In this document: in pieces, positions 47,475 through 57,120 of the stretch
Layout: each line of letters begins with the position of its first letter
Position numbering within the stretch: position 1 is the first letter of the stretch
Assembly (NCBI GenBank): GCA_965213645.1
Contig: CBDBZX010000002.1
Location: 1,364,001 to 1,428,000 of the forward strand
Source of the DNA: CBDBZX01 sp965213645
Lineage (GTDB): Bacteria; Deinococcota; Deinococci; Deinococcales; Trueperaceae
DNA: 64,000 nucleotides
Direction: 5' to 3'
Notes under the pieces: model-generated
Seen by the model: the letters and a program-made list of their open reading frames with translations, nothing else
Database searches by the model: none
What the model was told of the DNA's origin: nothing
Program-made: the position numbers and the translations under genes

Positions 47475-49058
47475 ATGACCCTCAAAACAAAAATCGAAAT
47501 CTACGACACCACCCTCCGCGACGGCACTCAGGGACAAGGCTTCAACCTAACAAGCGAGGATAAAGTCGCCATCGCCAAACGCCTAGACGCCTTCGGCGTG
47601 GACTTCATCGAGGGCGGCTGGCCCGGCTCGAACCCGAAAGACGTGCGCTTTTTCGAGTTGATGAAAGAGGTCCCGCTCGTCCATGCGAGACTGGCAGCGT
47701 TCGGCTCGACGCGGCGCAAAGGCATATCACCGGAGGACGACGCGAATTTGCAGACGCTTTTAGCCGCGCAGACGCCTGTGGTGACGATTTTTGGAAAGTC
47801 GTGGGATTTGCATGTTGTGGAGGCTCTAGGGGCGACGCTGGAAGAGAATCTCGAGATGATTCGCGACTCGGTAGCGTTCTTGAAATCACAGGGAAAGTTC
47901 GTCATCTACGACGCGGAGCACTTCTTTGACGGACACCGCGCGGATAGTGACTGTGCCTTTGAAACCTTGCAAGCAGCCGCCAAGGGCGGTGCGGACAGGC
48001 TCGTGCTGTGTGACACGAACGGCGGCTCGTTGCCGCAAGAGGTTGAAACGCTCGTGGCGCAGGTTAGAGAACGCTTCGATGTGCCCGTCGGGATTCATGC
48101 GCATAACGATTGTGAATTAGCGGTGGCGAATTCGCTTTCAGCGGTTCAGTCAGGCGCAATCCACGTCCAAGGAACCGTCAACGGCTACGGTGAGCGGTGC
48201 GGCAACGCGAACCTCATCTCGGTGATTCCGAACTTGTCGCTGAAGCTAGGGTTTGAGCAGCCGCAGGACTTGACGGGGCTGCGTGACCTCTCGAGATACG
48301 TAGACGAACGCGCCAACATGCAGCCGAACTCGAGGGCGGCGTACGTCGGCGACGCCGCCTTCGCCCACAAGGGCGGCGTGCACGTCTCGGCGGTCAACAA
48401 GAACCCGGAGACGTATGAGCACATTGCACCGGAAGAGGTGGGCAACGCTCGTAACGTGCTCCTCTCTGACCTCTCAGGGCGAGCGAATGTCTTGGCGAAG
48501 TATGGAGACGAGGGCAAGGTTCAAGAGGTCGTGGCGCGGCTCAAAGAGTTGGAGCATCGCGGCTATGCGTTTGAAGGAGCCGAAGCCTCGTTTCACCTCA
48601 TGAGCCAAAAGGTGAGAGGTAAGTACCAGCCCTATTTCATCCTGCACGGCTACCGCGTCAACATCGACAAGCGCGACCAGGACAACGAGCCGATGTGCGA
48701 GGCAACGATTAAGGTGGAGGTGGGAGGACAGCTCGAGCATACCGCCGCTACCGGGGATGGTCCGGTGAACGCCCTAGACGCTGCACTGGGCAAAGCCCTC
48801 ATGCGCTTCTACCCGATGCTTAGCACGCTCACGCTCACGGACTACAAGGTGCGCGTCTTGTCCGGTCCCGAGACGGGTACGGCGAGTGTCGTGAGAGTCC
48901 AGGTCGAAGTGACTGATGGCGAGAGCACCTGGGGCACAGTTGGCGCGGATAAAAACATCATCGACGCCTCGTATGAAGCGCTCATTGACGCGATTGAATA
49001 CAAGCTCTTTCGGGATAAGGTCGCGCCTAAGCTAAGCCCGGTGGGTGAGAACGCCTGA
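47475..49058 (+). CDS. cimA: Citramalate synthase
   Basis: Condenses acetyl-CoA and pyruvate to (R)-citramalate, the threonine-independent entry to isoleucine. The 527-residue protein is a LeuA paralogue of the CimA type: IYDTTLRDGTQGQGFNLTSEDK, DFIEGGWPGSNPKD, DTNGGSLPQEVETLV, metal ligands in GIHAHNDCELAVANS, and a C-terminal regulatory domain (LTLTDYKVRVLSGPETGTASVVRV). The GGWPGSNPKD sequence distinguishes it from 2-isopropylmalate synthases. It follows xisI closely and is followed by a hairpin with a TCTTTT tail. Confidence 0.92.
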   Translation: MTLKTKIEIYDTTLRDGTQGQGFNLTSEDKVAIAKRLDAFGVDFIEGGWPGSNPKDVRFFELMKEVPLVHARLAAFGSTRRKGISPEDDANLQTLLAAQTPVVTIFGKSWDLHVVEALGATLEENLEMIRDSVAFLKSQGKFVIYDAEHFFDGHRADSDCAFETLQAAAKGGADRLVLCDTNGGSLPQEVETLVAQVRERFDVPVGIHAHNDCELAVANSLSAVQSGAIHVQGTVNGYGERCGNANLISVIPNLSLKLGFEQPQDLTGLRDLSRYVDERANMQPNSRAAYVGDAAFAHKGGVHVSAVNKNPETYEHIAPEEVGNARNVLLSDLSGRANVLAKYGDEGKVQEVVARLKELEHRGYAFEGAEASFHLMSQKVRGKYQPYFILHGYRVNIDKRDQDNEPMCEATIKVEVGGQLEHTAATGDGPVNALDAALGKALMRFYPMLSTLTLTDYKVRVLSGPETGTASVVRVQVEVTDGESTWGTVGADKNIIDASYEALIDAIEYKLFRDKVAPKLSPVGENA

Positions 49059-49110
49059 GATTTATAAGCCCCGACAGGAGCTATGAGAAAATATACATTT
49101 GGGTATGCAG

Positions 49111-49150
49111 GGCTCGAGGCTCTAAAAATGAGAGGACTCGAGCCTCTTTT
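49111..49150 (+). terminator. Rho-independent terminator after cimA
   Basis: GGCTCGAG (49111-49118) pairs with CTCGAGCC (49137-49144), followed by TCTTTT. An inner AGAGG can pair with CCTCT as an alternative. The arms are made of the over-used CTCGAG word. Confidence 0.6.
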
Positions 49151-49217
49151 CTGACATATCCCTGACAAAAAACGTAGCTTAACCTCTCCTGTGAGGCAAA
49201 AGTTGAAGTTGTGAAAA

Positions 49218-49247
49218 TTGACACGCACGCTCACCGAACGCTATAAT
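49218..49247 (+). promoter_or_regulatory. Sigma-70-type promoter of gltB
   Basis: TTGACA (49218-49223), an 18-base spacer and TATAAT (49242-49247). The gltB ATG at 49456 is about 200 bases downstream, so this message has a long leader, unlike many others in the window. The leader contains a 19-codon frame from ATG 49267 to TGA; whether it is translated or the leader folds into a riboswitch is unknown. Confidence 0.75.
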
Positions 49248-49455
49248 TACCCTTGCGCCGCTCACAATGCAGGTCGCACGTTTTGTTCACCATGCTTATA
49301 AGTGCATGAACTCTCACAGCATGTGACGCTCCACCTTACGACTGTCGAACCTTTTGGAAATTTCAGTCGCTGGGTTGCTTGACTCGCTCTAACTAATGTG
49401 CACAATTTTATGTTTGGTTTCACTGGCAGGTTTATCGGGGGCGGAAAGGGAACTA

Positions 49456-52400
49456 ATGACGAGATATTCTGACTTTCAGTCGTTGGCATATCCGCACGAG
49501 CGCGACGCTTGTGGGGTGGGCTTCGTCGCCGATATAGAGGGGCGCAAGACGCATAAGATTCTCGAGCATGCGCTACAGGCGCTCTGCAACCTCTCGCACC
49601 GGGGCGCGGTCAGCGCGGACGGGCTCACGGGTGACGGGGCGGGCGTTCTGACGCAGATTCCGCGTAAACTATTTCGGCGGGAGTTGGCGGCGCAGGGTAT
49701 CCAGTTGGATAAAGACAGTGACCTCGCAGTAGGCAGCTTTTTCGTCTCGAATTTCGCACCGGAAGAAGAGATTTTTGACCTTATTGATGAGGTTATTGCA
49801 GCATCCGACCTCTCTCTACTGATGTGGCGCGACGTGCCGACGAACGATGACGCGCTAGGCGACGACGCCCGCCGCCGCCGCCCGGTTATCCGTCAGGTCT
49901 TGTTGGGGCGTCCCGAAGGGCTTGACGACGCCGCCTTCGAGCGCACGCTCTACCTCACGCGCAAGCGGATTGAAAATAAGCTCTTTGAAGCTGACTTAGG
50001 GCGCGTCTACGTCCCCTCGTTTTCGCATCAGACGCTCGCGTATAAGGGCTTGATGGTTGCGCCGCAACTGAGCGCCTTCTACCTCGACCTCGCCGACCCC
50101 GACTATGAAACGGCTTTGACGATCTTTCACCAGCGCTACTCGACGAACACCTTTCCGCGTTGGTCGCTCGCGCAACCCTTTCGCTTTTTGGCGCATAACG
50201 GCGAGATCAATACGCTTCAGGGCAACGTCAACTTCATGCGGGCGCGGGAGATGGTCTTAAAGAGCGGCGTGTGGGGCGACGACATTGGAGACCTCTTGCC
50301 GATCATCGAGCCCGGCGGCAGCGACTCGGCGGCTTTAGATAACGCCTTCGAACTCCTCACCCTCTCGGGGCGCGACCTCTTGCACACGCTGATGATGCTC
50401 GTGCCGCAAGCTTACGAGGAGAACGAGCAGTTGGAGCCCGAATTGCGCGGTTTCTACGAATACCACGCCGCGCTGATGGAGCCCTGGGACGGTCCCGCCG
50501 CACTCGCCTTTTCGGATGGGCGCATGGCGGTGGCGGCGCTAGACCGCAACGGCTTGCGTCCGCAGCGCTATTGGATTAGTCAAGAGGGAACCGTCGTCGT
50601 CGGCTCAGAAGCGGGGATGGTGTCCCTACCGGGCGAGACGATTATAGAAAAAGGACGGCTCGATCCGGGCATGATGCTGGCGGTAGATACAGAAAATCAC
50701 CGCGTGCTGCACGACGCCGACATCAAAAGGGAGGTGGCGTCGCGCCAGCCCTACGCACAGTGGATCAGTGACCACATGTTGCGCCCGGAGCCGCAGCCCG
50801 ACATGGTTGCGGCGAGAGGCTGGGAAGCGGGTGCGCTTCTCCGCGCTCAGAGTTTGTTTGGCTACCACAAGGAAGAGATTGAGCGAATCTTCGAGCCGAT
50901 GGTCTTCGGCGCGTCGATTCCGGTGGGCTCGATGGGTGACGATACGCCCTTAGCCGTCTTGTCGGAGCAGCCGCAGGGACTCTACCGCTACTTTAAGCAG
51001 CGCTTCGCCCAGGTGACGAACCCGCCCATTGACCCCTTGCGCGAGCGGCTGGTGATGTCGTTAGAGACTGTCGTCGGTCCACGTGGCAGCATTTTAGAAG
51101 GGGATGAAAGCTCGGCGCGAGTGATGGAATTCGACTCGCCCATTTTGGACGAAGGGACGTTCAACTGGTTGCGCACGCAAACTTTGTATAGGGTTTGCAC
51201 GCTGCAAGTGTCCTTTGCGGTAGCGGAAGGACCAGAAGGCTTGGAACCTGCCTTGGAACTCCTCTGCCAAAGCGCAGAAGAGGCGGTTAGAGGAGGCTGC
51301 GGCGTTCTCGTCCTCTCAGACCGCGAGGTGGACAGCGAGTGGGCTCCCATCCCGATGCTCTTAGCGACGGCGGCGGTGCATCATCACCTCTTGAGATTGG
51401 GCTTGCGCACCCGTACGGCGCTGGTGTGCGACACGGGCGAGCCGAGAGAAGACCACCACATCGCCTGCTTGATTGGCTACGGCGCGGCGCTCGTGCATCC
51501 GTACTTGGGCTTTGCGAGTGCGCGAGACGTGGCACAGAACACTAAGCGCGAAGAGCCTATAGACCCCGAAGTCGCCGCGAAGAACTACAAGAAGGTCTTA
51601 GAAAAAGGTCTCCTCAAGATCATGTCAAAAATGGGCATCTCGGCGGTGTCGTCGTATAGGGGCGCACAAATTTTTGAAGCTATCGGCGTCTCTCAAGTGG
51701 TCATTGACCGCTATTTTGTCGGCACGCCTAGCCGCATCAGTGGGGCGGGTTTAGAGGTTTTTGCGACGGATATGTTGCAGTTCCACGCGGAGGCGTTTGG
51801 CGAGAATCCGGCGTTGCAAGACCGGGGCGTGTACCGCTTCCGCAAGGCGGGCGAGTATCACGCCTTAAATCCGCTCGTGTTCAAGGCGCTCCACAAGGCG
51901 GTGCGTACCGAGAGCTTTGAAGCGTTCGAGGAGTACGCCAAGCGCGTGGACGAGCGTCCGGTGTGCAACTTGCGTGACCTCTTGCAGTACAAGAAAGCGG
52001 CGACCCCTCTCCCCTTAGAAGAGGTCGAGCCCGTCGAGGATATCGTGCGGCGCTTTACCACGCAGGCGATGAGTCATGGGTCGGTCTCCCGCGAGACCCA
52101 CGAAACCTTGTCCGTCGCCATGAACCGCCTCAAAGCCAAGAGCAACTCGGGCGAAGGCGGCGAAGACCCGGTGCGTTTTACCCCTTACAAGCAGGACATG
52201 GGCGAGTCAAATACGTACCACAGCTCGTGGCATCCCAAAGCGGGCGACTGGGGCAACAGCGCGATCAAACAGGTTGCCTCAGGGCGGTTTGGGGTGACAC
52301 CGGAGTATTTGGTGTCGGCGCAAGAGTTAGAGATCAAGATGGCGCAGGGCTCTAAACCCGGCGAGGGCGGGCAGATTCCCGGTCACAAGGTCAACGAGGA

Positions 52401-54045
52401 AATCGCCCGCATCCGCCGCTCGGTCCCCGGCGTCACGCTCATCTCGCCGCCGCCGCACCACGATATCTATTCCATCGAGGACTTGGCGCAACTCATCTAT
52501 GACCTCAAGCGGGTGAACCGCACGGCGCGGGTCGGCGTCAAACTCGTCGCGACGGCGGGCGTCGGCACGGTGGCGGCGGGCGTCGCCAAAGGCTACGCGG
52601 ATAACATTCAGATTTCCGGGAATGACGGCGGCACGGGCGCGTCCCCTCTTTCGTCGGTCAAGCACGCGGGCGTCCCCTGGGAACTCGGGCTCGCAGAGGC
52701 GCAGCAAGTCTTGATTGAAAACGACTTGCGCGGGCGCGTGTCGCTTCGGGTGGACGGCGGCATGAAGACGGGACGCGATGTGATTGTCGGGGCGCTTTTA
52801 GGCGCGGAGGAATACGGCTTCGGTACGGCGGCGCTCGTGGCGGCAGGCTGCGCGATGATTCGGCAGTGTCACCTCAACACCTGTCCGGTAGGCGTGGCGA
52901 CCCAGCGCGAGGACTTGCGTGCGAAGTATCCAGGGCAACCCGAGCACGTCGTGAATTTCATGGTCTACGTGGCGCAGCAAGTACGCATGATTTTAGCGGA
53001 GATGGGCTTTAGAAGTTTGGACGAGGTCGTTGGGCGCGTGGACCTCTTGGAAGCGAAAGAGGTCAGCTTGCCCAAAGCAAGCCTCGACCTCTCCGCAATT
53101 TTGCGCGACACCGACCCGACTGGAGAAAAGCCGCGCCGCTCACAGCAGCGTCACAATGACCGCCCCGAAGAAGAGGTTCCACTAGATGAAATCATCTGGC
53201 AGGACGCCGTCCAGACGATTCAGACGCAGCAACCGCTGTTCAAGCGCTATACCATCACCAACCGTGAGCGCTCAGTGGGGGCGCGGCTCGCCGGGGAAAT
53301 CGCCAGGGTGCGTCCGCAAGGCTTACCCGCCGGGACGGTTCGGCTTCATATCGAAGGCATTGCGGGGCAGACTTTCGGTGTTTTCAACAGCGCGGGGGTG
53401 ACGCTAGACTTAGAGGGTGAAGCTCAAGACTACGTCGGCAAGGGGATGGCGGGGGGCGAAATCATCGTGAGACCGCGCGAAGATGCGGCGCTTACCCCGC
53501 AGGAGAACGCCATCATCGGCAACACGGTCATGTACGGCGCGACGGGCGGTAGCCTCTACGCCGCTGGGCTCGCGGGTGAACGGCTCTGCGTGCGCAACTC
53601 GGGCGGACGCGCTGTCGTGGAAGGCTGTGGCGACCACGGCTGCGAATATATGACGGGTGGCGTCACGGTGGTGCTGGGTCAAACGGGGCGCAACTTCGGT
53701 GCGGGGATGTCGGGTGGGGTAGCGTACGTGCTGGATACAGATGGCTCTTTTAGGGGCAACCTCAACCTCGAGATGGTCACTTTAGAGCGGGTTTCATTGG
53801 GGATTGACGAAGAACTCCTCAAAGTGATGATTGAACGTCACGCGGCGCTCACCAACAGTCCGAAAGCGAAAGCGCTCCTCGCGAATTGGCAGCAGACCCT
53901 TACACAGTTTTGGAAAGTCGCGCCGCAGCCGAGTGTTGAAGATGCAACGGCTGAGGAGCAAAACATCAAGGTCGTGGAAACGGCGGCGCTTAGAGCGGTG
54001 CAGCTCGAGCGGGACGCGCGAGACACAAATCCGCCTGTGCTTTAA
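49456..54045 (+). CDS. gltB: Glutamate synthase large subunit
   Basis: Transfers the amide nitrogen of glutamine to 2-oxoglutarate, giving two glutamates. From ATG 49456 (GAAAGGGA site) it has 1529 residues. The class II amidotransferase nucleophile is C19 in HERDACGVGFVADIEG, implying removal of an 18-residue propeptide. The FMN barrel carries GNDGGTGASPLSSVKHAGVPWELGL and the iron-sulphur cysteines in CAMIRQCHLNTC; the C-terminal beta-helix has GERLCVRNSGGRAVVEGCGDHGCEYMTGG. An ATG-like codon 60 bases upstream is in frame but lies before the ribosome site. No gltD lies next to it. Confidence 0.96.
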   Translation: MTRYSDFQSLAYPHERDACGVGFVADIEGRKTHKILEHALQALCNLSHRGAVSADGLTGDGAGVLTQIPRKLFRRELAAQGIQLDKDSDLAVGSFFVSNFAPEEEIFDLIDEVIAASDLSLLMWRDVPTNDDALGDDARRRRPVIRQVLLGRPEGLDDAAFERTLYLTRKRIENKLFEADLGRVYVPSFSHQTLAYKGLMVAPQLSAFYLDLADPDYETALTIFHQRYSTNTFPRWSLAQPFRFLAHNGEINTLQGNVNFMRAREMVLKSGVWGDDIGDLLPIIEPGGSDSAALDNAFELLTLSGRDLLHTLMMLVPQAYEENEQLEPELRGFYEYHAALMEPWDGPAALAFSDGRMAVAALDRNGLRPQRYWISQEGTVVVGSEAGMVSLPGETIIEKGRLDPGMMLAVDTENHRVLHDADIKREVASRQPYAQWISDHMLRPEPQPDMVAARGWEAGALLRAQSLFGYHKEEIERIFEPMVFGASIPVGSMGDDTPLAVLSEQPQGLYRYFKQRFAQVTNPPIDPLRERLVMSLETVVGPRGSILEGDESSARVMEFDSPILDEGTFNWLRTQTLYRVCTLQVSFAVAEGPEGLEPALELLCQSAEEAVRGGCGVLVLSDREVDSEWAPIPMLLATAAVHHHLLRLGLRTRTALVCDTGEPREDHHIACLIGYGAALVHPYLGFASARDVAQNTKREEPIDPEVAAKNYKKVLEKGLLKIMSKMGISAVSSYRGAQIFEAIGVSQVVIDRYFVGTPSRISGAGLEVFATDMLQFHAEAFGENPALQDRGVYRFRKAGEYHALNPLVFKALHKAVRTESFEAFEEYAKRVDERPVCNLRDLLQYKKAATPLPLEEVEPVEDIVRRFTTQAMSHGSVSRETHETLSVAMNRLKAKSNSGEGGEDPVRFTPYKQDMGESNTYHSSWHPKAGDWGNSAIKQVASGRFGVTPEYLVSAQELEIKMAQGSKPGEGGQIPGHKVNEEIARIRRSVPGVTLISPPPHHDIYSIEDLAQLIYDLKRVNRTARVGVKLVATAGVGTVAAGVAKGYADNIQISGNDGGTGASPLSSVKHAGVPWELGLAEAQQVLIENDLRGRVSLRVDGGMKTGRDVIVGALLGAEEYGFGTAALVAAGCAMIRQCHLNTCPVGVATQREDLRAKYPGQPEHVVNFMVYVAQQVRMILAEMGFRSLDEVVGRVDLLEAKEVSLPKASLDLSAILRDTDPTGEKPRRSQQRHNDRPEEEVPLDEIIWQDAVQTIQTQQPLFKRYTITNRERSVGARLAGEIARVRPQGLPAGTVRLHIEGIAGQTFGVFNSAGVTLDLEGEAQDYVGKGMAGGEIIVRPREDAALTPQENAIIGNTVMYGATGGSLYAAGLAGERLCVRNSGGRAVVEGCGDHGCEYMTGGVTVVLGQTGRNFGAGMSGGVAYVLDTDGSFRGNLNLEMVTLERVSLGIDEELLKVMIERHAALTNSPKAKALLANWQQTLTQFWKVAPQPSVEDATAEEQNIKVVETAALRAVQLERDARDTNPPVL

Positions 54046-54065
54046 CTTCTAATACTAAAGTGAAG

Positions 54066-54093
54066 TTTAGATGTCGTATTTTTGACATCTAAA
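54066..54093 (+). promoter_or_regulatory. 10-bp hairpin after gltB
   Basis: TTTAGATGTC and GACATCTAAA form a perfect 10-bp stem with an 8-base T-rich loop. There is no T-run after it, so it may be a 3'-end stabiliser or an operator rather than a terminator. Confidence 0.5.
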
Positions 54094-54168
54094 CCGCACG
54101 TGAGTGCGTACCCTTGGACGCTCTCAAATTACGACATCCTTCAATCAATCTAGTATAAAAACGCAACG

Positions 54169-54206
54169 AACCCCATGTGAACAGCTCGATGTCATATGGG
54201 GTTTTT
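54169..54206 (+). terminator. Rho-independent terminator between gltB and the hybrid kinase
   Basis: AACCCCAT (54169-54176) pairs with ATGGGGTT (54196-54203), followed by TTTTT and another T-run. It lies inside the long frame that could be read from 54104, which argues that the kinase starts further down. Confidence 0.8.
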
Positions 54207-54232
54207 CATTTTTGCGCGGGTATGTGACCCCT

Positions 54233-54238
54233 TATACT
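54233..54238 (+). promoter_or_regulatory. -10 box (TATACT) for a leaderless hybrid-kinase transcript
   Basis: TATACT, 6 bases before GTG 54245, directly after the gltB terminator. No clear -35 hexamer. It fixes the kinase start. Confidence 0.65.
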
Positions 54239-54244
54239 GCACAG

Positions 54245-56728
54245 GTGGCGCTTCTTCTCGGCTTACTTCTTGGTTTAGGGTTGGGCTTTCTGGTGGGATT
54301 AGGATTACAAGCCAGCCGCCAACCCTTCAGAGCTCAGAGAAGCAAAAACGCCGCGCTCTCGCGCTTGCGTCAGATACTCAAGTGGAGCGAGCGGCGCTAC
54401 TTGGACTTGGAGAGCGCCGCGCAGCAGCAGCAGGCGCAGTGGGCGCTTTTGGAGCGGGTGCGCGGGGCGTTGGCGCAAGAGCTCGAGCCAAGCCGCGTCC
54501 TCAAATGCGCCGCCGACGTCATCGTTCACGAAGCCCCCTACAAAGGCGTCAGCCTCTCGCTCTTCGAGGGGGACGCGCTAGCTGAGCGCTACAGCGCGGG
54601 CGAGATAGATACCGAGGGCGTCACCGCGCAGCCCCTCCTCTTCGACTTCTCTGCTCCACCTGAAAACGTGCTCGAGCAAAGAGCCGTAGCGAGAACCGTG
54701 ACTACTAAAACAACCGTGACCGAACTCACCGTGCCCCTTTTCGACGGGCTGCGCATGATCGGCACGTTGAGCGTGCAAGGTCACACGTTGCGGCAGAGTG
54801 ACAGAGACCTCTTGAACGTCCTCAGCAAAGAGGTGAGTACGGCCTTGGAGCGCTCGAGGCTCCTGTCCGACGTGCGTCAGAGCGAAGCGAATCTGCAAGA
54901 CTTCTTAGACAACGCCAGCGACCTCATCCAGAGCGTCTCACCCGACGGACACTTCTTCTACGTCAACCAGACTTGGAAGGACACGCTCGGCTACAGCGAC
55001 GCGGACCTCTCTCAGCTCACCTTATTCGAACTGATTCACCCCGAGAGCAAAGCGCACTGCGCCGCGATGTTTAAGCGCGTCCTTGCAGGGGAAGAGGTCG
55101 GCATCGTCGAGGCGGTCTTTTTGGCGAAAGACGGGCGGCGCGTGCGGGTGCGCGGCAATGTGAATTGCCGCTTTGAACACGGCGAGCCTATCGCCACGCG
55201 CAGCATCTTTAGAGACGTCACTGAAGCCGCCGAAAAAGAGGAGGCGCTGCGGCATTACCAGCGTCAGTTGGAGGAGAAGAACAGCCGCTTGGAGGCGCAG
55301 CAGCGCGACATCGAACGCGCCAACGCCTCCCTCGCCCAAGCCAACCGCTTAAAGTCGGAGTTTTTGGCGAACATGTCCCACGAGTTGCGCACGCCTTTAA
55401 CCGCCATCATCGGCTTTTCCGAACTCTTGAAAGAAGAACTTTTCGGTCCCCTAAACGAGAAGCAGACGGACTATGTGAGGGATATCTTGGAGGCAGGACA
55501 CCACCTCTTAGCCCTGATTAACGACATCCTAGACCTCTCCAAAATCGAAGCCGGACAGATGGAGCTTGCCCCCGCCGAGGTAGACGTGGCCGAACTTTTA
55601 GAGGGCGTCTTGAGCGTGATTCGCGAAAGGGCGCAGCGGTCTGAGCTAACGCTGCACGCCGCGCTGCCACCCGAGTTACCTCTAAACGCCGACCCGCGCA
55701 AGCTCAAACAGGTGCTCTACAACCTGCTCTCCAACGCCGTGAAGTTCACCCCGCTTGGCGGCGAAGTGCACCTCACCGTAGAGGAGCACCCGGACGCTGT
55801 CCACTTCTTCGTCACGGACACGGGCATCGGCGTCAGCGCTGAGGATATGAAGGAACTTTTTCAGGAGTTCTCGCAGGTGGACAGTTCCTTGTCGCGTAGA
55901 CACGACGGCACAGGCTTAGGGCTGGTGCTTTCAAAACGTTTAGTCGAGCTTCACGGCGGCGCGATTTGGGTCGAGAGCGAGGTGGGTAAAGGGAGTACGT
56001 TCGGGTTCTACATCCCCAAACGGACCCCAGCAGCCTCACCGGAGGTCGCGGCTCTCACCCCAACAGGACGCCGCGCCCTCGTCATTGAAGACGACGAGCG
56101 CACCGCGAACTTGCTCTGCGCCTACCTAGAGACGGGCGGCTTCGAGGTCTTGCGGGCGGCGAACGGCTTAGAGGGCCTCGAGCTCCTCAAACAGCACCGT
56201 CCCGACGTGGTGACCTTAGACATCATGATGCCCGTGATGAGCGGCTGGAGCTTTTTGGAGGCGTTGGAACGTGAGCCAGAGCTCGCCACAACGCCCGTCG
56301 TCATCGTGTCGGTGGTGAGCCATACCTTGGAGGACGAACCTCTAAGCGCGGCGCAGCTTAAAAAGCCCGTCGAGCGTGAGACGTTTTTGAAGATGTTGAA
56401 CGAGGTGTTAGCGCGAGAGTCGTCGCCTCTAGCGCTGCCGCGTTCGGGCGTGCAGACAGGAGCGAGCGGCGCGGCGAGCGGCGACGCCGAAGTTGCTCAG
56501 CAACTAAAAACGTCGCACGAAAGAACACCTAAAGAGAAGGGGCAAAGTGCGCGGGAGGTTTTAGAGCGCCTAGCCGCCACCCACCCCGACCTCGTCGTGT
56601 TGGACCTCGAGCTACCCGACACCCTGAGCGAACCTCCCAAGGGCGACAGCTTGCCCATCATGGTGTTGTCGCAAGCTGACTCAGGGCGTGCTCGAGAGGC
56701 TAGCGCGTCAGAGACCGAGCTAAAGTGA
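54245..56728 (+). CDS. Hybrid sensor histidine kinase (TM-GAF-PAS-HisKA-HATPase-REC)
   Basis: An 827-residue membrane-tethered kinase. Order: one N-terminal helix (VALLLGLLLGLGLGFLVGLG), coiled coil, GAF (about 60-210), PAS (about 215-330, FLDNASDLIQSVSPDGHFFYVN), a coiled linker, HisKA with phospho-H379 (NMSHELRTPLTAIIG), HATPase (NLLSNAVKFTP, DTGIGV, GTGLGLVLSKR), a receiver with D659 (VVTLDIMMPVMSG), then a low-complexity linker and half a second receiver (HPDLVVLDLELPD) lacking its acidic N-terminal pair. The GTG start follows TATACT by 6 bases; a frame 47 codons longer would read through a terminator and is rejected. The CheY-like gene overlaps its stop. Confidence 0.9.
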   Translation: MALLLGLLLGLGLGFLVGLGLQASRQPFRAQRSKNAALSRLRQILKWSERRYLDLESAAQQQQAQWALLERVRGALAQELEPSRVLKCAADVIVHEAPYKGVSLSLFEGDALAERYSAGEIDTEGVTAQPLLFDFSAPPENVLEQRAVARTVTTKTTVTELTVPLFDGLRMIGTLSVQGHTLRQSDRDLLNVLSKEVSTALERSRLLSDVRQSEANLQDFLDNASDLIQSVSPDGHFFYVNQTWKDTLGYSDADLSQLTLFELIHPESKAHCAAMFKRVLAGEEVGIVEAVFLAKDGRRVRVRGNVNCRFEHGEPIATRSIFRDVTEAAEKEEALRHYQRQLEEKNSRLEAQQRDIERANASLAQANRLKSEFLANMSHELRTPLTAIIGFSELLKEELFGPLNEKQTDYVRDILEAGHHLLALINDILDLSKIEAGQMELAPAEVDVAELLEGVLSVIRERAQRSELTLHAALPPELPLNADPRKLKQVLYNLLSNAVKFTPLGGEVHLTVEEHPDAVHFFVTDTGIGVSAEDMKELFQEFSQVDSSLSRRHDGTGLGLVLSKRLVELHGGAIWVESEVGKGSTFGFYIPKRTPAASPEVAALTPTGRRALVIEDDERTANLLCAYLETGGFEVLRAANGLEGLELLKQHRPDVVTLDIMMPVMSGWSFLEALEREPELATTPVVIVSVVSHTLEDEPLSAAQLKKPVERETFLKMLNEVLARESSPLALPRSGVQTGASGAASGDAEVAQQLKTSHERTPKEKGQSAREVLERLAATHPDLVVLDLELPDTLSEPPKGDSLPIMVLSQADSGRAREASASETELK

Positions 56729-57120
56729 GCCTGAATTCACCTAACCTCCTCATCGTGGACGATAACGAACTCAACTTGCGCCTGCTCAACGACGTGCTTC
56801 TAACCAAAGGCTACACCGTCACGTTAGCGCGGAGCGGCGAAGAAGCGCTCATAGAGGCGCGGCGCAGCCCCTTTGACCTCATCTTGATGGACGTGCAGAT
56901 GCCGAGCATGAGCGGCACGGAGGCGATGCAGACCCTGAAGCGTGACCCCGGCTGGTGCGTGCCTATCTTGGCCGTCACCGCGCTCGCTATGCAGGGCAAC
57001 GAGGTGCAGCTTTTGGAGGCGGGCTTTGACGGGTATATCAGCAAGCCGATTGCGTACAAGACGATGCTCAGCACGGTGGCGTCGTATTTGCAGCCTACCG
57101 CTGACACGTCAACAGCTTAA
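56725..57120 (+). CDS. CheY-like single-domain response regulator
   Basis: A 131-residue receiver domain without output domain. Acidic pocket in LLIVDDNELNLRLLNDVL, phospho-Asp in FDLILMDVQMPSMSGTEAM, Thr in ILAVTALAMQ and Lys in DGYISKPIAYKTM are all present. The GTG start overlaps the hybrid-kinase stop (GTGA), so it is probably the phosphorelay partner of that kinase. Its stop overlaps the end of the convergent xdhC gene by 3 bases. Confidence 0.93.
   Translation: MSLNSPNLLIVDDNELNLRLLNDVLLTKGYTVTLARSGEEALIEARRSPFDLILMDVQMPSMSGTEAMQTLKRDPGWCVPILAVTALAMQGNEVQLLEAGFDGYISKPIAYKTMLSTVASYLQPTADTSTA

Noticed and set aside
54104..54244. N-terminal 47-codon extension of the hybrid kinase
   Set aside because: It would be read through a rho-independent terminator and the -10 box, and adds no recognisable sequence.
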